NCBI GenBank assembly: GCA_965153455.1
Contig: OZ234503.1
Span: forward strand, 2,232,001-2,296,000
Reading direction: 5' to 3'
Length of the DNA stretch: 64,000 bases
From: Sphagnum compactum
Taxonomy: Eukaryota > Bryophyta > Sphagnopsida > Sphagnales
Positions 60,841 to 64,000 of the stretch are shown in pieces (positions within the stretch are counted from its first letter, which is position 1; each line of letters opens with the position of its first letter). Under the pieces are notes generated by a model. The model did no database searches. It was not told the DNA's origin and saw nothing but the letters and a program-made list of their open reading frames with translations. A program made the translations under genes and the position numbers.

Positions 60841-61150
60841 ATTAATTTGAATTCTCCTTCGAGATGTAAAATAGAAGCTGCAGCGAACATCAGTACAAGA
60901 TGATCTGGATCTGATCTCGTTGAGACATCCAAGTCATCGCTTGCTTCAAATTACTGCATGGAAGAAAAATTTACCTGAGGTGTTCTTTTGTGGTTCCCGG
61001 GCAATGTCGTGAAACGAAACCTCTGATAGAACGTGTTCAAGTGAGCTAAGTTACTACATCGCTTACTTAGATCTATTACAGAGAAGAATCATCAAACATA
61101 CCTTGCCTGCTGCAGGCAAGATGGCTTGTTGCAAGTTGCTAGCAAGGAAG
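60841..61150. other. Unassigned stretch before the 190-bp array
   Basis: Composition becomes markedly less AT-rich here. The minus strand is open for 43 codons from a TTTGAAGCAAGCGATGAC segment (about 60949 down to 60818), reading SDDLDVSTRSDPDHLVLMF. This could be an exon but has no recognised family. Confidence 0.3.
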
Positions 61151-62475
61151 AAACCATTGACTTCCTTTGTAAAAACTTGCCCGTTCCCAGTTCACAATTA
61201 ACTCCATCACCCTTTCCAAAGAATGAAATCATGAACGGTTATATTCCTTGGAGAGAGTAATCAAAGCAACTGCCAACGGTGACCCGGTAAGTTTGAACCA
61301 CAAAGACCTCCATCACAAATATGTTTTGCAGGTTGACCATCACCTTCCTTTGTGAAAACTTGCCCATTTACAGTTCACAATTAACCCTTTACCCTTTCCA
61401 AGGAATGGAACCCTTGATGAAAATGATCCATGATTCCTCGGAGAGGGTAATGAAAGCAACTGCCAACAGTGACCGGGTAAGTTTGAACCACAAAGACATC
61501 CATCACAAATATGTTTTGCAGGTTGACCATCAGTTTCCTTCATGAAAACTTGCCCGTTCCCAGTTCACAATTAACTCCATTACCATTTCCAAGGAAAAGA
61601 ACCCTTGATGAAAATGATCCATGATTCCTTGGAGAGGGTAATGAAAGCAACTGCCAACAGTGACCGGGTAAGTTTGAACCACAAAGACATCCATCACAAA
61701 TATGTTTTGCAGGTTGACCATCAGTTTCTTTCATGAAAACTTGCCCGTTCCCAGTTCACAATTAACTCCATTACCATTTCCAAGGAAAAGAACCCTTGAT
61801 GAAAATGATCCATGATTCCTTGGAGAGGGTAATGAAAGCAACTGCCAACAGTGACCGGGTAAGTTTGAACCACAAAGACATCCATCACAAATATGTTTTG
61901 CAGGTTGACCATCAGGTTCCTTCATGAAAACTTGCCCGTTCCCAGTTCACAATTAACTCCATTACCATTTCCAAGGAATGGAACCCTTGATAAAAATGAT
62001 CCATGATTCCTTGGAGAGGGTAATGAAAGCAACTGCCAACAGTGACCGGGTAAGTTTGAGCCACAAAGACATCCATCACAAATATGTTTTGCAGGTTGAC
62101 CATCACCTTCCTTTGTGAAAACTTGCCTGTTCACAGTTCACAATTAACTCCATTACCCTTTCCAAGGAATGGAACCCTTGATGAAAATGATCCATGATTC
62201 CTTGGAGAGGGTAATGAAAGCAACTGCCAACAGTGATCGGGTAAGTTTGAGCCACAAAGACATCCATCACAAATATGTTTCGCAGGTTGACCATCAGTTT
62301 CCTTTGTGAAAACTTGCCCGTTCCCAGTTCACAATCAACTCCATTACCATTTCCAAGGAATGGAACCCTTGATGAAAATGATCCATGATTCCTTGGAGAG
62401 GGTAATGAAAGCAACTGCCAACAGTGACCGGGTAAGTTTGAACCACAAAGAACTCCATCACAAATATATTTGTAG
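61150..62475 (+). repeat. Seven tandem 190/191-bp units with splice-like signals
   Basis: The GTAAGTTTGA of each unit starts at 61287, 61477, 61668, 61859, 62050, 62241 and 62432 (steps of 190, then 191). Each unit reads CCNTTTCCAA(G) followed by about 74 bases open on the plus strand (MEPLMKMIHDSLERVMKATA, then NSDR), then GG/GTAAGTTTGA, then TATGTTTTGCAG/GTTGACC. Most units have an exon-like segment bounded by a 3'-site-like TTTCCAAG and a 5'-site-like GTAAGT, and the remaining ~117 bases are intron-like. The middle units are almost identical, so expansion was recent or homogenised. Whether this is repeated exons of a gene or a satellite-like array cannot be settled here. Confidence 0.8.
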
Positions 62476-62484
62476 AGTGACTTG

Positions 62485-62850
62485 TGCAGAAGGGTCCAAC
62501 ATGCCGGTCGAGAAAGCTTAGAAAAACTCAAAAAATTAGCCTCTATAACAGAAAGCCACTCCATACCGAGGCTGGAGATTCAAACAGGTACTCAAGAGAA
62601 ACTATAAAAATCCTTCAACTCTTCCTGGAATCTATCATTGATCAAGAGGAATTGAGATATGTAACGGAGTTGGAACACCATATATATTTGACGCTAATAT
62701 GTAGAGAAGCTAGCCTTTGTTGCAGTTGCACCAGCAGCTAGAGATTGTCTTGAAAGACTAAAGGGATTGTGCATCAGGAAAGCTTGCAGGAGTAACAGGC
62801 AAAGGAGAAACTCTCAAATCTGAGAAGAGGTCGACGAGTACGCTCCTTAA
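62485..62850 (+). pseudogene. Possible relic exons of an unrecognised gene
   Basis: After CTTGTGCAG (62479-62487), a plus-strand frame reads RVQHAGRESLEKLKKLASIT, then ESHSIPRLEIQT, up to an ACAG/GTACTC junction (62585). Further on, after TTTGTTGCAG, another frame reads LHQQLEIVLKD, a stop, RDCASGKLAGVTGKGETLKS, then EKRSTSTLLKKA and a TAG at about 62848-62850. The composition, the splice-like edges and the basic C-terminus look gene-like, but there is an in-frame stop and I recognise no family. The segment directly follows the repeat array, so both may belong to one gene. Confidence 0.35.
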
Positions 62851-62913
62851 GAAGGCGTAGCGAACTTGTTCATACCCACCTGCTCTGCACGGCTGCCATC
62901 ATGTCATTTCACG

Positions 62914-63008
62914 TAGGAGACCGTTGTCAGGGCTACGGAGGAGAGACCGTTGTCACTGACTCTGAGCTAGGAGACCCTTGGCAGGGCTACGGAGGAGAGA
63001 CCGTTGTC
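62914..63008. repeat. 54-bp tandem duplication
   Basis: TAGGAGACC.TTG.CAGGGCT followed by ACGGAGGAGAGACCGTTGTC occurs at 62914 and 62968. Within each copy GGAGA(GA)CC(G/C)TTG itself recurs. Confidence 0.8.
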
Positions 63009-64000
63009 TGGCTGCACGATAATCTGGAGATTACTAGGGACTCACGAAAATTAGCGTGTACCATCAGGATAATTTCATGTCTCACTGGATTGAAAGCCAG
63101 GAAAACTAACAGACATCAAGGCTTTGTGTAACATAAGCATTGATTAACACAGTGGTGGTCTGCCAAGAGTGATTTGTGATCAGGCAAGTGTGACATTTTG
63201 TTTGCACGAAGATGGTTTTGCTTCGATCCAGGTGATATATGGACCCACCCATGTGTAAATCCCTTGGAGTCATTTCGAAAATGTGCATGTTGCCGATGAA
63301 TTCATATGCCGCCAAGGTCATGGAAGGTCCTATATAAATTCCCGCAGCGCCCCCATAAATAATTCCATAATATGATAGATGAGTGGTGGGGAGCTTCCAT
63401 GATTCATTCTGGGTGGTTCTAACTTCCTACTGTTGGTATGGAACCAACTATTCAGCATTTGGTCTCTGGGGAAAGAAAATATTGGCCAGTTTTTTTTTTC
63501 TAGTATTTGGTAATCATTGGATCTTCTAAGGAAGAACTGCAATTCTAAGGAGTTCATGCAAAACCTTCATTGAACGTTGTGTGATGTCCATTAGACCGAT
63601 TTTATGCTGTTGTCTGTGAATTTGAAAATGTAACTGAATTTTTTACTCCCTGCAGGCAACATTAGGCATATCTGGTTGATTTTGATTTATGTTTTCATAC
63701 ATGATCATGAATGTTGTTTTTCCTTTCTGGCCCTTGCAAATAAAATGAACATGCTTGATGATAGCATATGATCTGACAAAATGTAGGATACATGAAAAAT
63801 GAGGAAGAAAAGAAAAAACTAACCACCTGAGATAACACGCACTTGTTACATGGAGTTGGTGTCAATTGATAAGATGAGACTCCTTAAGTTGTCCTTTTCA
63901 AGAGTTGGTGTGACTGAACAGCCAGACCTATCAGCAGATGGCCTGCTGCTGGTGCTTACAGTGCAAAGGATAGTATTTGGTGTGAGCGAATAGCCAGACC
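63009..64000. other. Spacer to window end
   Basis: No gene was recognised. The last 100 bases begin a possible repeat: TTGGTGTGA followed by CAGCCAGACC-type words starts at 63905 and again at 63977 (72-bp step), and is cut by the window edge. Confidence 0.4.

Noticed and set aside
61287-61331. A 45-bp intron from GTAAGTTT to TTTTGCAG within each array unit
   Set aside because: Too short for a typical plant intron. The next TTTCCAAG gives a more plausible ~117-bp intron, so the TTTTGCAG may be a decoy or alternative site.
61150-62475. CRISPR-like array
   Set aside because: Whole units repeat with no variable spacers, and the context is a plant nuclear genome.
61340-62564. Minus-strand repeated ORFs (SLPSPRNHGSF type) as a repeat protein family
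   Set aside because: The 191-bp period is not a multiple of three, so each ORF breaks at the next unit. The open segments reflect repetition, not a protein.

Overview
The window is nuclear DNA of a land plant, AT-rich and full of decayed mobile elements. The evidence is one intron-containing ubiquitin-ribosomal protein eL40 gene with plant promoter motifs, four copies of a plant-type short-chain dehydrogenase/reductase (SDR) with GT-AG introns, and several classes of plant DNA transposon. Low gene density, wide AT-rich spacers and many ruined elements suggest a large genome (a fern, lycophyte or gymnosperm would fit), but nothing seen here fixes the lineage.

Layout. 1-6.1 kb: three short non-autonomous Helitrons, two joined tail to head, separated by AT-rich spacer. 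7.66-9.35 kb: ubiquitin-eL40 gene on the minus strand, five exons, with an in-frame TAG in the eL40 part, and a promoter carrying telo-box, site II and G-box motifs. 9.4-12.4 kb: AT-rich spacer ending in a hAT-like transposase remnant. 12.4-17.1 kb: SDR unit A (minus, intact). 17.1-26.5 kb: spacer with a TIR-element relic, a dead pogo/Tigger-type DDE transposase and a purine-rich minisatellite. 26.5-32.3 kb: SDR unit B (plus, several inactivating changes), its 3' flank split by two nested TIR transposons. 33.6-35.4 kb: two further small TIR elements. 38.1-43.8 kb: SDR unit C (plus, frameshifted). 44.1-45.6 kb: element with terminal inverted repeats of about 190 bp. 45.9-51.3 kb: SDR unit D (plus, intact). 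51.3-60.8 kb: AT-rich spacer with a CACTA-type end, microsatellites, a ruined PIF1-type helicase and degenerate kilobase-scale tandem repeats. 61.1-63.0 kb: seven tandem 190/191-bp units that each carry splice-like signals, followed by what look like relic exons of an unrecognised gene.

The SDR units are segmental duplications that include long 5' and 3' flanks. Each gene has four exons. The first is a 20-nt exon encoding MGK(E/D)(A/P)E plus two bases of an Arg codon, so the apparent starts at the conserved VAVVTG segment are artefacts (GTG in three of the four copies). A and D encode 296 and 298 aa proteins with an intact cofactor site and YxxxK. B and C look like pseudogenes as read.

All coordinates, exons and translations were worked out by eye. 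No database search was possible, so family names rest on recognised motifs.
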